Shown here: positions 44,659-54,543 of the stretch, one piece after another
Layout: every line of letters begins with the position of its first letter
Position numbering within the stretch: position 1 is the stretch's first letter
Origin: Pseudomonas cichorii
GTDB taxonomy: Bacteria > Pseudomonadota > Gammaproteobacteria > Pseudomonadales > Pseudomonadaceae
NCBI RefSeq assembly: GCF_003700275.1
Contig: NZ_RBRE01000042.1
Location: 124,001-188,000, forward strand
DNA length: 64,000 nt
Reading direction: 5' to 3'
Translations under genes and position numbers: made by a program
Notes under the pieces: generated by a model
The model's input: only the letters and a program-made list of their open reading frames with translations
Told to the model about the DNA's origin: nothing
The model's database searches: none

Positions 44659-46080
44659 TCACTGCCCGCGGATCTTCTCGACAATCGCCGTGGTCGAGCT
44701 GTTTTCCACCAGGCCCAGCACCTTGACTTCGCCGCCATAAGCCTGGACGATTTCGGCACCGACTACCTGATCGATACCGTAATCACCGCCCTTGACCAGT
44801 ACATCCGGCTTGACGTGGCGCAGCAGGTTTTCCGGGGTGCCTTCGGGGAAGCTGATCACCCAGTCCACAGCCCCCAGACCGGCCAGTACCGCCATGCGTC
44901 GGTCAACGCTGTTGATCGGGCGCCCTGGCCCCTTGAGACGGCTGACGGAGGCATCGTCATTGATTGCCACGATCAGTCGGTCACCCTGGGCTCGGGCCTG
45001 TTCCAGATAGGTCACGTGGCCTGCATGCAGGATGTCGAAGCATCCATTGGTGAACACGATCCTTTCCTGATGGGCACGGGCGTCATCGATGGCCAGCAGC
45101 AGTTGCTCCAGGCCCAGAACGCCACGCTCGGAACCTTCTTCACGCTGGATGGCACGGCGCAACTCCGGGGCGCTGATCGCCGCGGTCCCCAGCTTGCCGA
45201 CCACAATGCCGGCAGCCAGATTCGCCAGCGCCACCGCATGGGGCAGTTCCTCGCCAGCCGCAATAGCCGCCGCCAGAGTGGAGATGACCGTATCGCCAGC
45301 ACCGGTCACGTCGAACACTTCACGGGCACGGGCAGGCAGATGCAAGGCAGGCTGCTCCGGACGCAACAGGGTCATGCCGTGTTCGCCACGGGTGACCAGC
45401 AATGCACCCAGCTCCAGCTCGTGCATCAGTTTCGCGCCCTTGGCGACCAGATCGCTCTCATCGACACAATGGCCGACGATGGCTTCAAACTCGCTCAGGT
45501 TCGGGGTAATCAGGCTCGCGCCACGATAGATGGCGAAGTCCTTGCCCTTCGGATCGGCCAGCACCGGAATGCCGCGTTCACGGGCGGCATTGATCAGCAC
45601 CTGATGGTTTTTCAGGGCGCCTTTGCCGTAATCGGAAAGTACCAGCACCTTGATGCCGTCGAGCAGGTTGTCGACTTCCACGCCCAGAGCGAGGGAATCC
45701 GTCATGAACGGTTCTTCAAAGTCGATACGCAGCAATTGCTGGTGGCGACTCATGACCCGCAACTTGACGATGGTCGGCTGATGGGCGATGCGCTGGAAAT
45801 GCGCACGCACCCCGGCAGCTTTCAGGCTGTTGGTCAGACTGTCGGCGGCCTCGTCTTCACCGGTCACGCCAACCAGCGCAGCCGGGGCGCCGAGAGCGGC
45901 GATGTTCAGCGCGACGTTTGCCGCACCACCGGGACGATCCTCGATCTGGTCGACCTTAACCACCGGCACCGGTGCCTCGGGAGAAATCCGTGAGGTACCG
46001 CCATGCCAGTAACGGTCGAGCATGACGTCACCGACCACAAGGACAGGCGCTTGATCGAAACGCGGCATGGACAACTTCAT
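44659..46080 (-). CDS. hldE: HldE, ADP-heptose synthesis bifunctional enzyme
   Basis: 473-residue fusion that makes ADP-D-glycero-beta-D-manno-heptose precursor for the LPS inner core. Residues about 1-320 form a PfkB-type heptose-7-phosphate kinase (RPGGAANVALNIAALG, VTGAGDTVISTLAAA). Residues about 340-473 form the heptose-1-phosphate adenylyltransferase with FTNGCFDILHAGHVTYLEQA. Fusion and length are standard. It is downstream of dnpA on the same strand, at the end of the msbA-mig-14-dnpA-hldE run. Confidence 0.97.
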   Translation of the reverse strand: MKLSMPRFDQAPVLVVGDVMLDRYWHGGTSRISPEAPVPVVKVDQIEDRPGGAANVALNIAALGAPAALVGVTGEDEAADSLTNSLKAAGVRAHFQRIAHQPTIVKLRVMSRHQQLLRIDFEEPFMTDSLALGVEVDNLLDGIKVLVLSDYGKGALKNHQVLINAARERGIPVLADPKGKDFAIYRGASLITPNLSEFEAIVGHCVDESDLVAKGAKLMHELELGALLVTRGEHGMTLLRPEQPALHLPARAREVFDVTGAGDTVISTLAAAIAAGEELPHAVALANLAAGIVVGKLGTAAISAPELRRAIQREEGSERGVLGLEQLLLAIDDARAHQERIVFTNGCFDILHAGHVTYLEQARAQGDRLIVAINDDASVSRLKGPGRPINSVDRRMAVLAGLGAVDWVISFPEGTPENLLRHVKPDVLVKGGDYGIDQVVGAEIVQAYGGEVKVLGLVENSSTTAIVEKIRGQ

Positions 46081-46148
46081 GGAAACTCCGAAGACAAAAA
46101 ACGACGCGGATCATAACATAGCCAATTTGGCTCAAGACGCTAACGCAG

Positions 46149-47576
46149 TTATACCTTTTCAGCAGCAGAACGAGGCTTGACGTCCTGCACCCAGAACAAC
46201 TCGTGACGCCGTACGGCCTTGCGGAAAAACTCGCTCTCCCCCGTATCGGGCCAGCTCCGGCCTGCCAGCAGACGCTGGATCCAGCGCCGAACCTGCTTCT
46301 TGAAAGGCTGCGGCCCCTGCAGGTCGTGCTGCATGGCCAGGGCCATTGCCTTGTCAATGCGCTGGGCATCATTCAAGAAAAGGCTACAGACCGGTAACGG
46401 CTTCATCGGGACAGTCGCCGGTGGCAAGGCAACACCATAGCCTGCCGGGCCCATGGGCCAGCGATCATTGTCATGCAAATGATTGGCGTACAACAGCAAG
46501 GTACCGGGGCGCCATTCACTCAACTCGATAGCCTGCAACAACGCCTCGGTCGCCGCGACATGATCACGATGAGGATCCAGCTCCAGATGCGGCGTGACAA
46601 CTACTTGCGGTCTGAAATGTTCCAGAACCCGCACAATGTCATCCACCAGATTCTTCCAGGTAGGAAGACCATCGGCCTCGGAAGGCAGGGCAAAGGCTGA
46701 AGCCCGGCGCCAGCTACGAATATCGCTCTCGCCGGACTCACGGGAGCCGAACGGTTGCGCTGGCTGCTCCTGCATTTCGGCAAGACGCAAACAGTAATAG
46801 CCCAGTTGCACGCAATGACTTTGTGCCACACCGCCCCACAAGGGCACTGCCAGACTGTCCCAGGTCCGCAAGCGGCCCTTGAGCACAGCAGCCTGCGTGG
46901 AATCCAGACCCAGGCGACGATAGTTTTCGGCTTCGATCTCACCTTGAGTCACAGTCATGATTGCCGCATCGGCTGCGCGACTGTAAAGACCGAAAGCAGC
47001 CAGCTCGGCATCGTCGGCATGCGGTGCCAGCACCAGCAGAGATTGCGCGCTGTAGTCGGGATTGTGCATCGCATACAGCGTAAAAGAACCCAACGCCTTG
47101 CAGCGTCGCGATACAAGAGACAGCTCGCCTTGCAGCAATGCCGCTTCCTGGCCGGACAGGTTCAGGTAGCGCCGGCCTGCAACCCCACGCTCAAAGTCCT
47201 GACGATCGTTACCCAGCAGCACATAAGGATCAAGCCAGCGTCCCAGCCAGGTGGCCTTCAGGCGAACCGCCAGAATCAGCGTGTCGCTGCCTGACAGTGA
47301 GGCTCCGGCATCCAGCTCCAGCCGGTCATTGCGCAGCCTGACGTCAAAGGTTCGGGCACTGTCAGGAAAGTCGTAGCGATAGTCGCTGTCAGGTTCGTAG
47401 AACAGGTGATCTGCAAACCAGGCTTCGTGAGCCACCCACGCCAGAACGGCGAGCACCGGTGGCAGCCACCACGCGACAAGAACCCCCGCCAGCACCAGCA
47501 CACTCAGCACCAGAACGGCCGAGTAACGTTTGCGCCGCCGGTGGCGTTTCAGCAACTCGTCCTTACGTCCACTCAT
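46149..47576 (-). CDS. dnpA: DnpA-like PIG-L de-N-acetylase
   Basis: 475-residue PIG-L/LmbE zinc de-N-acetylase, at the position of DnpA in PAO1, a protein linked to fluoroquinolone tolerance and LPS modification (from memory). A basic cytoplasmic N-terminus is followed by a membrane helix (VLVLSVLVLAGVLVAWWLPP). The deacetylase domain shows LAPHADDAELAAFGLYS and VTPHLELDPHRDHVAATEAL, the metal-binding motifs. The ATG at 47576 has AGGAGG upstream; the 38 earlier codons belong to mig-14. Its substrate in the envelope is not known. Confidence 0.9.
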   Translation of the reverse strand: MSGRKDELLKRHRRRKRYSAVLVLSVLVLAGVLVAWWLPPVLAVLAWVAHEAWFADHLFYEPDSDYRYDFPDSARTFDVRLRNDRLELDAGASLSGSDTLILAVRLKATWLGRWLDPYVLLGNDRQDFERGVAGRRYLNLSGQEAALLQGELSLVSRRCKALGSFTLYAMHNPDYSAQSLLVLAPHADDAELAAFGLYSRAADAAIMTVTQGEIEAENYRRLGLDSTQAAVLKGRLRTWDSLAVPLWGGVAQSHCVQLGYYCLRLAEMQEQPAQPFGSRESGESDIRSWRRASAFALPSEADGLPTWKNLVDDIVRVLEHFRPQVVVTPHLELDPHRDHVAATEALLQAIELSEWRPGTLLLYANHLHDNDRWPMGPAGYGVALPPATVPMKPLPVCSLFLNDAQRIDKAMALAMQHDLQGPQPFKKQVRRWIQRLLAGRSWPDTGESEFFRKAVRRHELFWVQDVKPRSAAEKV

Positions 47577-47589
47577 GGCAGCCCTCCTT

Positions 47590-48489
47590 TCAAATCTGAT
47601 AGACCGGGTGCGTGTTACACCAGCGGGTCTTGTATTCCCGGTCTGCGCGACCAAACGAATAACGCAAGGGCTTGCCCACAGAGTTGGCATATTCCCATTG
47701 CGTCTGGGTATTCACGAAACTCAGGACACTGCCCGGGCTCAGCTCGTTGAACTGCGGATCGACACCACCATTCACATATTCAAGGCTCACCCATTCAGGT
47801 GCCTCGGCGCGGTACAGCACCTGGATGGCGGCAGGCCGATCGGCCACATATATAACCGAACCGGTCATGAATTCCCGCAACAGCGAAAACACCTCGACCA
47901 GATGCGCCTTGCCCGGCACATCAAAACCCCATCGCTTGTGAAACAGGTCGGCGTAGATGGCTGCCTGCTCTTCGGAGGTCAACTCGCTCATTGGCCGGAT
48001 CAGGCCTCCGGCTTCCTCCAGCAGGCGCTGCTCGCGACGCTGGTTATAACGAAACTTCTTGCTGTACTCCTCCGGGCGGCGGGCCAGCGCCAACCCTTCG
48101 GACTGAATGCGCAGGTTGCCGATGCTGTCCTTGACGAGCTCCGAGACGTAGCGCATGCGATGGCGCACTTGCACCGGGCAGTCTTTGGCCACCGGCAGAA
48201 TGATCTCGGAATTACCCAGGTCATACATGCCACGCACACCCTGGCGCTTGGCGGCATCACGCGAAAGGGCAATATGACGGCCCCATGCAGGCAACCCGGC
48301 GACCAGTTGCCCATCACGCACGACACCCAGATAACGCACGGGAATACCGACCAGCGAAGACAATCGTTCTATGACCTGCGGGTGGGTGGCAAAACTGCCA
48401 CCATAGCGCTCCCAGACCTGGGCGTACTCACCTGCTTCAATAGGGGTCCAGCCGCGTTCACGCCAACTGCGCAAATACCCGAGAATCAA
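47590..48489 (-). CDS. mig-14: Mig-14 family protein
   Basis: 299-residue protein of the Mig-14 family, which in Salmonella promotes resistance to antimicrobial peptides and in Pseudomonas sits beside dnpA and msbA. The fold is GNAT/FemAB-like: FRYNQRREQRLLEEAGG and EWVSLEYVNGGVDPQFNELS fit acyltransferase segments. The start is TTG at 48489 with GGAGG seven bases upstream; it overlaps the msbA stop by four bases, so translation is coupled. It is followed by dnpA after 13 bases. Confidence 0.9.
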   Translation of the reverse strand: MILGYLRSWRERGWTPIEAGEYAQVWERYGGSFATHPQVIERLSSLVGIPVRYLGVVRDGQLVAGLPAWGRHIALSRDAAKRQGVRGMYDLGNSEIILPVAKDCPVQVRHRMRYVSELVKDSIGNLRIQSEGLALARRPEEYSKKFRYNQRREQRLLEEAGGLIRPMSELTSEEQAAIYADLFHKRWGFDVPGKAHLVEVFSLLREFMTGSVIYVADRPAAIQVLYRAEAPEWVSLEYVNGGVDPQFNELSPGSVLSFVNTQTQWEYANSVGKPLRYSFGRADREYKTRWCNTHPVYQI

Positions 48490-50273
48490 ATGGCGCCTCC
48501 TGTAACGCCGTGGCTTTCTTCCTTGAAATCCTTCTCGTGAAGACGTGCGTAGTAACCGTTGAAAGCCAGCAACTCCTGATGGGTGCCACGCTCGACAATC
48601 TGCCCACGGTCCATGACCAGGATCAGGTCAGCCTTTTCGATGGTCGTCAGGCGGTGAGCGATCACCAGCGTCGTGCGCCCCTTGATCACTTCATCGAGTG
48701 CCGCCTGGATATGACGCTCGGACTCGGTATCGAGTGCCGAGGTCGCCTCATCGAGGATCAGCAGCGGCGCATTTTTAAGCAACGCACGAGCAATAGCCAA
48801 ACGCTGGCGCTGGCCACCGGAAAGCAGGACACCGTTCTCGCCCACCAGCGTGTCGTAGCCCTGGGGCATCTTGACGATGAACTCGTCGGCATAAGCGGCT
48901 TCGGCGGCCTTTTTGACATCTTCGTCCGGCGCGCCGGCAAGGTCACCGTAGGCGATGTTGTTGGTGACGGTATCGTTGAACAGCGTTACCTGCTGATTCA
49001 CCAGGGCGATGTGCTGGCGCAGGTTATTCAGCTTGTATTCTTCTACATCGACGCCATCGAGCAGGATCTGCCCATTGCTGTGATGGTAGAAACGCGGAAT
49101 CAGGTTGGCCAGCGTGGACTTCCCGCTACCCGAGCGGCCCACCAGCGCGACCATCTGCCCCGGCTCGGCGACAAAGGAAATGTCATTGAGCACAGGCGTG
49201 TCGACATTACCGTAAGAGAACGTCAGGTTGCGCACTTCCAGGCGACCGGAAACCTGATCACGCTCACAGGTACCGCTGTCCAGCTCAGGTATCTCATCGA
49301 GCTGTTCAAAAATGTTTTCAGCAGCAGCAAGACCTTTCTGAATGGTCGCACTGACTTCCGAAAGCTGACGAATCGGCTTTGGCAGCAGGCCGGCAGCCGT
49401 GATGTAGGCGATCAGTTCGCCAGCCGATGCATCACCACGCATGTACAGCACCAGGTACATCAGCACTGCCATTGCCACGTAAATCACCAGTTGCAGCATA
49501 GGCGTGTAGATCGACTGGGTGCGAGTCATGCCGAGGCTGCGATTCATGTTGCTGGCGCTGGCATCGTGAAAACGCTGTTTCTCGTAGGTTTCACCACCAA
49601 AACTGCGCACGACCCGATAGCCCTGGATCGCCTCGGAAGCAACGTGGGTAACATCGCCCATGGCTTCCTGGATCTTCTTGCTTTGCTTGCGGAATTTCTT
49701 GCTGGCGCTGCTCACCATGAGCGCAATGATCGGCAGGATGGCCAGCATCACCAGGGTCATTTTCCAGTTGCTGTACAACAGGTAAGCGATCAGGAATACG
49801 ACTGTCAGACCTTCCCGGATCACGACCTTGATTGCATCGGTAGCCGCGCCGGTAACCATGGTCACGTTGTAGGTAATACGCGAAATCAAGTGACCCGAGT
49901 TATGGTTGTCGAAGTAAGGATTGGGCAGGCTCAGCAAGTTATCGAACAGCGAACAGCGCAGGTCATGAACAACCCCGCGAGCCACTTTGGCCAGGTAATA
50001 GTTACCCAAAAATGAGCCTATGCCTTGGTAGACTGCAATGAGTACAATCAGCAGCGGCACCCCGAGGATCAGGGAAACACCCAGAAACTTGGCACCGTCC
50101 GGTTCCTGCAAGGCGTTGAGAAAGTGCTTGAGCATGTCGGCCAACATGGGCTGACTGGAGGCGAACAAAAGAAAGCCAACGATACTTACGGCAAACGCTC
50201 TCCAGTAGGGAACGACGTATTTCAACAATCTCAGATAGATTTTCATACTTGACTGCTGGGTAGAATTGGCCAT
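48486..50273 (-). CDS. msbA: MsbA, lipid A-core flippase
   Basis: 595-residue ABC half-transporter that flips core-lipid A across the inner membrane. The six-helix exporter domain (about 20-310; FAVSIVGFLLFASSQPM opens helix 1) precedes the ATPase: Walker A GRSGSGKSTLANL, signature LSGGQRQRLAIARAL, Walker B LLILDEATSALD and a switch His in IAHRLTT. The ATG at 50273 is favoured by GGGG upstream; an ATG at 50291 lacks a site. It is divergent from the WaaP-fold gene at 50307 with 33 bases between starts, so promoters must overlap. Confidence 0.96.
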   Translation of the reverse strand: MANSTQQSSMKIYLRLLKYVVPYWRAFAVSIVGFLLFASSQPMLADMLKHFLNALQEPDGAKFLGVSLILGVPLLIVLIAVYQGIGSFLGNYYLAKVARGVVHDLRCSLFDNLLSLPNPYFDNHNSGHLISRITYNVTMVTGAATDAIKVVIREGLTVVFLIAYLLYSNWKMTLVMLAILPIIALMVSSASKKFRKQSKKIQEAMGDVTHVASEAIQGYRVVRSFGGETYEKQRFHDASASNMNRSLGMTRTQSIYTPMLQLVIYVAMAVLMYLVLYMRGDASAGELIAYITAAGLLPKPIRQLSEVSATIQKGLAAAENIFEQLDEIPELDSGTCERDQVSGRLEVRNLTFSYGNVDTPVLNDISFVAEPGQMVALVGRSGSGKSTLANLIPRFYHHSNGQILLDGVDVEEYKLNNLRQHIALVNQQVTLFNDTVTNNIAYGDLAGAPDEDVKKAAEAAYADEFIVKMPQGYDTLVGENGVLLSGGQRQRLAIARALLKNAPLLILDEATSALDTESERHIQAALDEVIKGRTTLVIAHRLTTIEKADLILVMDRGQIVERGTHQELLAFNGYYARLHEKDFKEESHGVTGGAI

Positions 50274-50306
50274 TAACGCGCCCCGTACCATTCAAAAGAG
50301 AGACAG

Positions 50307-50924
50307 ATGCGCATTGTAACAGCGAACCAAATGCAAGATTGGCTAACCGAAGGGACCGTACTGGAAAAAGACAGCCATGGCCCCAAGGTCATCAGCCTTG
50401 CCAGCGGTGAGCTATTGAAGATTTTTCGCAGCAGACGCCATCCGCTTCTGGTTCGCCTGAACCCCGATGCACAGCGCTTTTACCAGCAGAGCTGTCGCCT
50501 GCGCGAGCGCGGCATCAGCACTCCGCAGGTCAATGATTATTTCTGGGTGGAGCCTGCAAAAGGCATCAGCGCATGCCTCTATCAACCCTTGCCCGGCATG
50601 CCTCTGGACTCACTCTACAAGCAGTCGCTTGAAGCATTCACCAGCCTGTTGCCGGAGCTTGCGCGCTACATTCACTCCCTGCATCAACGCGGCATCTACT
50701 TCCGCTCGCTGCATCTTGGCAACGTACTGCGCACACCGGATCAGGGCTTCGGGCTGATCGACTTCCTTGATACCCGCTTCAAGCGCAAGCCGCTTAACAA
50801 GTCGATGGTGAGACGCAACTTCCAGCATCTGCAGAATTACCTGCGCCGCAGCAGGATTACCGACTTCCCGTGGGACGAACTCATGCGTTGCTATGATTTG
50901 GCAGTAAAGGATGCAGCCGCCTGA
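50307..50924 (+). CDS. WaaP-fold kinase-like protein
   Basis: 205-residue protein with a small protein-kinase-like (RIO/WaaP) fold, often named toluene tolerance protein in Pseudomonas. VISLASGELLKIFRSRRH supplies the VAIK-type Lys and YQPLPGMPLDSL the hinge. The catalytic loop reads YFRSLHLGNVL, where the family HxD Asp is replaced by Ser, while the later IDFLD Asp is kept. It may therefore be a pseudokinase or use another base. It stands in the LPS gene cluster, divergent from msbA and convergent with the glycosyltransferase gene, 13 bases away. Confidence 0.72.
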   Translation: MRIVTANQMQDWLTEGTVLEKDSHGPKVISLASGELLKIFRSRRHPLLVRLNPDAQRFYQQSCRLRERGISTPQVNDYFWVEPAKGISACLYQPLPGMPLDSLYKQSLEAFTSLLPELARYIHSLHQRGIYFRSLHLGNVLRTPDQGFGLIDFLDTRFKRKPLNKSMVRRNFQHLQNYLRRSRITDFPWDELMRCYDLAVKDAAA

Positions 50925-50937
50925 GATGGCAGGGCGA

Positions 50938-51900
50938 TCACTTTCCCGGAAGTAGCCTGGACATTAAACGCTGAACAAGACTCATGTCCTCGACTTCCGG
51001 AAAGTCAGCGCAAAGATGTTGGTAAATCACGGCCGACTGCTTGAAGTAATCAAGATGCTGTGTCGCAAAAAGCCTGCCCTGCTCCGCGATACCGGCGACC
51101 AGCGCGGGATCGTTGCGCAGCAGCGTCAACTTCTCTGCAAAATCTTGAGCGTCGCTATAGAGCATGGCATTGACGCCATCCTCCAGACCAAGCGCCTGTT
51201 CCTCACCGTACCCCTGACGGTAGGCAAGCAATACGCAGCCGCAGGCCATGGCCTCGAAGTTCTTCGCCATATACTCGCCAAGCCCGATATCCGCACTGAC
51301 AAATACTCGAATGCGATTGAGCGCTTCGCGGTACTCATCGCCTGGGGCGGTGCGCATGAGCTGCAACTGAAACTGCTCTACAGCACGTTGCAGGAAATCC
51401 CGGCGTTCACGGTAGGTATCGCTGCCCAGGCGGCCAATGAATCCCAGTTCGATATCACGCTCGGCACCGCTGGCATACAACGAGGAACTGTTATAGCCCT
51501 TGGCGAGAAAGTAGGCATCAACTCCCGTTTCACGAAAGCGTTCAGCCACTCGAAAGCCGGTCATGACGATTTTGGCGTTGGGTATTTTTCGATAGAAAGC
51601 TGAAAACTTTCCCTGCCACCTGGAGCCGGAAATAAACTCCTGGCAAGCATCTTCCTCGTAGATCAGTAACCCGGAAATACGCTTGAGACGGCCGGCCTGT
51701 TTGCTCAGGTAGCGAAACAGCAGATCGAGCACGACCCGGTCATACTGCGAGAAATCGATGGCCTTCAGGACATCGCCCAAGCGCTTGTGCTGCTCACGGT
51801 CGACGTAGCGAACCTCGACTTCTGCAAAGCGTTCGAGCCCCTGCCACAGCTGGCGATTGTCGGGCTCCCGCGGGGTACAGCTCAGGACCAGAATGCGCAT
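50938..51900 (-). CDS. Glycosyltransferase (Ssg/CgeB-like)
   Basis: 320-residue GT-B-type glycosyltransferase. MRILVLSCTPREPDN begins the acceptor domain, and GFIGRLGSDTYRERRDFLQ leads into the nucleotide-sugar half with FVSADIGLGEYMAKNFEAMACGCVLLAYRQ, where the E-A-M-A-C-G run is a typical GT4 donor-site motif. The C-terminus YFKQSAVIYQHLC also fits. It could be the counterpart of Ssg, a cell-surface sugar transferase in the PAO1 LPS cluster, but this is from gene position. Its ATG overlaps the upstream gene stop by one base (TGATG). Confidence 0.75.
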   Translation of the reverse strand: MRILVLSCTPREPDNRQLWQGLERFAEVEVRYVDREQHKRLGDVLKAIDFSQYDRVVLDLLFRYLSKQAGRLKRISGLLIYEEDACQEFISGSRWQGKFSAFYRKIPNAKIVMTGFRVAERFRETGVDAYFLAKGYNSSSLYASGAERDIELGFIGRLGSDTYRERRDFLQRAVEQFQLQLMRTAPGDEYREALNRIRVFVSADIGLGEYMAKNFEAMACGCVLLAYRQGYGEEQALGLEDGVNAMLYSDAQDFAEKLTLLRNDPALVAGIAEQGRLFATQHLDYFKQSAVIYQHLCADFPEVEDMSLVQRLMSRLLPGK

Positions 51901-52802
51901 CAGCGCTTCCCGAACCTGAGCGCCTTGCGCAGGTAACTCCACGTCAACGCCTGCACAGGACTGAAACGAATGGCGCGCAGATAGTAACGACGCGCGACCC
52001 GGTAATCGCCAGCCAGTTGAGCGGCACGGAACAACGAGAGATAAACCTGAGCCGAATAGCGCGGCAAAAGGTACTGACACTCGTCCGGCAGGTGTGCAAA
52101 CACCTCTTTGATCAGCCCTGTAGCCACGCTCTCTTCGTCGGCACGGCTATGGCGCAAACTGTCGGCATGCTTGTAGATGCGCGCAACCGGCTGCTGTACC
52201 AGAGCAACAGGAGCACTGACCAGGACATAGGCAAATACCGGTATATCCTCACCCGAACGCAGGTTGTGCGGATAAGGGCGCTCAAGCAGAAGGTCACGTC
52301 GCAAAAGGGTGCAGCAATGCGAAATGGCGATCTTCTTCTGCAACAGATAACGGCGAACCAGTTGATCCGCACTGCCTTGAACCGGAGTCGGCTGGCGCAC
52401 ACGTTCACGCCCGTCCGGATAGACCGAAACCTGTCCTCCCAGCACCAACCCCGCCTCCGGGTTATCAGTAACCGCCTGACGCAACAAGGCCAGTGCATCG
52501 GGTAACAACTCGTCATCGGCATCCAGCATCAGAGCATAGCGCCCCCGAGCCAGACGCACACCATGATTACGTGCCGCAGCCGCTCCGGCGTTGGCCTGAT
52601 GCACCACGGTCATGCCGGTTTCATGGCGAGCCTGATAATCATCGAGCACACGCCGGGTATCGTCGGTGGAGCCATCATTGACGATAACCAGCTCGACATC
52701 GTCTGCCAATTGAGCCAGTACAGAATCAATCGCCCGCGGCAACAACAAGGCATAGTTGTAGGCCGGGATGACGACGCTGATCAGTGGCTCAGGCATTCTC
52801 AT
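51900..52802 (-). CDS. Family 2 glycosyltransferase (WapR-like)
   Basis: 300-residue GT-A glycosyltransferase. ISVVIPAYNYALLLPRAIDS and LVIVNDGSTDDTRRVLD form the nucleotide-binding half, and YALMLDADDEL supplies the DxD metal motif. HCCTLLRRDLLLERPYP and SGEDIPVFAYVL fit acceptor-side and catalytic-base positions. It is likely to add a sugar to the LPS outer core, possibly rhamnose as PAO1 WapR does, but the sugar cannot be read from sequence. Two ATGs (52802, 52796) are possible; GGAAAC upstream favours 52802. It overlaps the end of wapO. Confidence 0.82.
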   Translation of the reverse strand: MRMPEPLISVVIPAYNYALLLPRAIDSVLAQLADDVELVIVNDGSTDDTRRVLDDYQARHETGMTVVHQANAGAAAARNHGVRLARGRYALMLDADDELLPDALALLRQAVTDNPEAGLVLGGQVSVYPDGRERVRQPTPVQGSADQLVRRYLLQKKIAISHCCTLLRRDLLLERPYPHNLRSGEDIPVFAYVLVSAPVALVQQPVARIYKHADSLRHSRADEESVATGLIKEVFAHLPDECQYLLPRYSAQVYLSLFRAAQLAGDYRVARRYYLRAIRFSPVQALTWSYLRKALRFGKR

Positions 52803-54543
52803 AGGTTTCCACACCGTCCTTGACGACCAGAATATCTTCCATGATCAGGTACTGCAGGTCAGACCCGAAGAACATGTTCAGCGCGTCGGTCGGCGAACAG
52901 ATCATCGGCTCGCCACGACGGTTGAGCGAGGTGTTGAGCGACACGCCGTTGCCGGTCAGGTTTTCCAGCGCCTTCATCATGTCGTAGTAGCGCGGGTTGT
53001 ATTCGCGCTTGAGCACCTGGGCACGCGAGGTGCCGTCTTCGTGCACGACTTCCGGCACGCGGGTCTTCCACTCTTCCGCCACTTCAAAGGTGAAGGTCAT
53101 GAACGGCGCAGGATGATCGATGGTGATCATCTGGGGTGCCACGGTGTCGAGCATCGACGGGCAGAAAGGTCTCCAGCGCTCGCGGAACTTGATCTGCTCA
53201 TTGATGCGGTTGGCGACGCCCGGAATGCTCGGGCAACCGATGATCGAACGACCACCCAGCGCACGTGGACCGAACTCCATGCGGCCCTGGAACCAGGCGA
53301 CCGGATTGCCTTCGACCATGATCTTCGCGATGCGCTCGGGCATGTTGTCGATCTGGCGCCAGACCGGCTTGCTCGGGTGACGGGCACAGGCCGCGATCAC
53401 ATCCTCGTTGCTGTAGGCCGGACCGAGGTAGACGTGTTCCATCTTCTCGACCGGCACGCCACGGGCGTGAGACACATAGGCAGCCGCGCCGACTGCCGTA
53501 CCGGCATCGCCGGACGCAGGCTGGACGAACAGTTCCTTGACTTCCGGACGGGCGATGATGCGCTGGTTGAGCTTCACGTTCAGCGCACAGCCGCCGGCGA
53601 AGGCGATCTTGCCGGTTTCCCTGAGAATGTCGCCCAGGTAGTGATCCATCATCTGCAGCGCGAGTTTCTCGAACAGCGCCTGCATGCTGGCGGCGTAGTG
53701 GATGTAAGGCTCGTCGGCAACATCGCCGACACGCTTTGGACCCAGCCACTCGATCAGTTTCGGCGAGAAGTAGAAACCCTTGCCGTTTTCCTTGTAGCGA
53801 CGCAGACCGATGACGTTGGCCAGCTCGGTGTTGATCACCAGTTCGCCGTTTTCAAAGGTCGCCAGACGCGAGAAGTCATACTTGCTGGCATCGCCATACG
53901 GCGCCATGCCCATGACCTTGAATTCGCCGTCGAGCATCTCGAAGCCGAGGAATTCGGTGATCGCGCCATACAGGCCACCAAGGGAGTCCGGATCGAAGAA
54001 CTCCTTGATCTTGTAGATCTTGCCGTTCTCGCCATAGCCAAAGAAGGTCGTGGCGTACTCGCCCTTGCCATCGATGCCCATGATCGCGGTCTTTTCCTTG
54101 AAACCGGAGCAGTGGTAAGCGCTGGAGGCGTGGGCCAGGTGATGCTCGACCGGCTCGATCTTGATCTTTTTCGGATCGAAGCCCAATTGCTCGAGGCACC
54201 AGACAATCTTGTTGCGATAGCGCTTGTAGCGGCGATTACCCATCAGCAAGGCATCGAGGGCGCGGTCCGGGGCGTACCAGTAACGCTTGGCGTAGTGCCA
54301 GCGCGCCTTGCCGAACAGGCTGATCGGGGCGAACGGAATGGCAACCACATCGACGTCCGACGGCTTGATGCCTGCCTGTTCCAGACAGAACTTCGCCGAT
54401 TCGTAGGGCATGCGGTTCTTTGCATGTTTATCGCGAACGAAACGCTCTTCCTCAGCCGCCGCGATCAGCTTGCCGTCGATATAAAGCGCTGCGGAAGGAT
54501 CATGGCTAAGGGCGCCGGACAGGCCAAGGATCGTCAATGCCAC
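52789..54543 (-). CDS. wapO: WapO, LPS core carbamoyltransferase
   Basis: 584-residue NodU/CmcH-family O-carbamoyltransferase, expected to carbamoylate the heptose II of the inner core as WapO of PAO1 does. The N-terminal Kae1-like domain shows EPVEHHLAHASSAYHCSGF (metal-binding HxxxH) and AIMGIDGKGEYATTFF. The C-terminal YrdC-related domain follows, with GGCALNVKLNQRI and GRMEFGPRALGGRSIIG between. The start is GTG at 54543 with AGAGG upstream. It leads the wapO-GT2-GT operon. Length is standard. Confidence 0.9.
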   Translation of the reverse strand: MALTILGLSGALSHDPSAALYIDGKLIAAAEEERFVRDKHAKNRMPYESAKFCLEQAGIKPSDVDVVAIPFAPISLFGKARWHYAKRYWYAPDRALDALLMGNRRYKRYRNKIVWCLEQLGFDPKKIKIEPVEHHLAHASSAYHCSGFKEKTAIMGIDGKGEYATTFFGYGENGKIYKIKEFFDPDSLGGLYGAITEFLGFEMLDGEFKVMGMAPYGDASKYDFSRLATFENGELVINTELANVIGLRRYKENGKGFYFSPKLIEWLGPKRVGDVADEPYIHYAASMQALFEKLALQMMDHYLGDILRETGKIAFAGGCALNVKLNQRIIARPEVKELFVQPASGDAGTAVGAAAYVSHARGVPVEKMEHVYLGPAYSNEDVIAACARHPSKPVWRQIDNMPERIAKIMVEGNPVAWFQGRMEFGPRALGGRSIIGCPSIPGVANRINEQIKFRERWRPFCPSMLDTVAPQMITIDHPAPFMTFTFEVAEEWKTRVPEVVHEDGTSRAQVLKREYNPRYYDMMKALENLTGNGVSLNTSLNRRGEPMICSPTDALNMFFGSDLQYLIMEDILVVKDGVETYENA

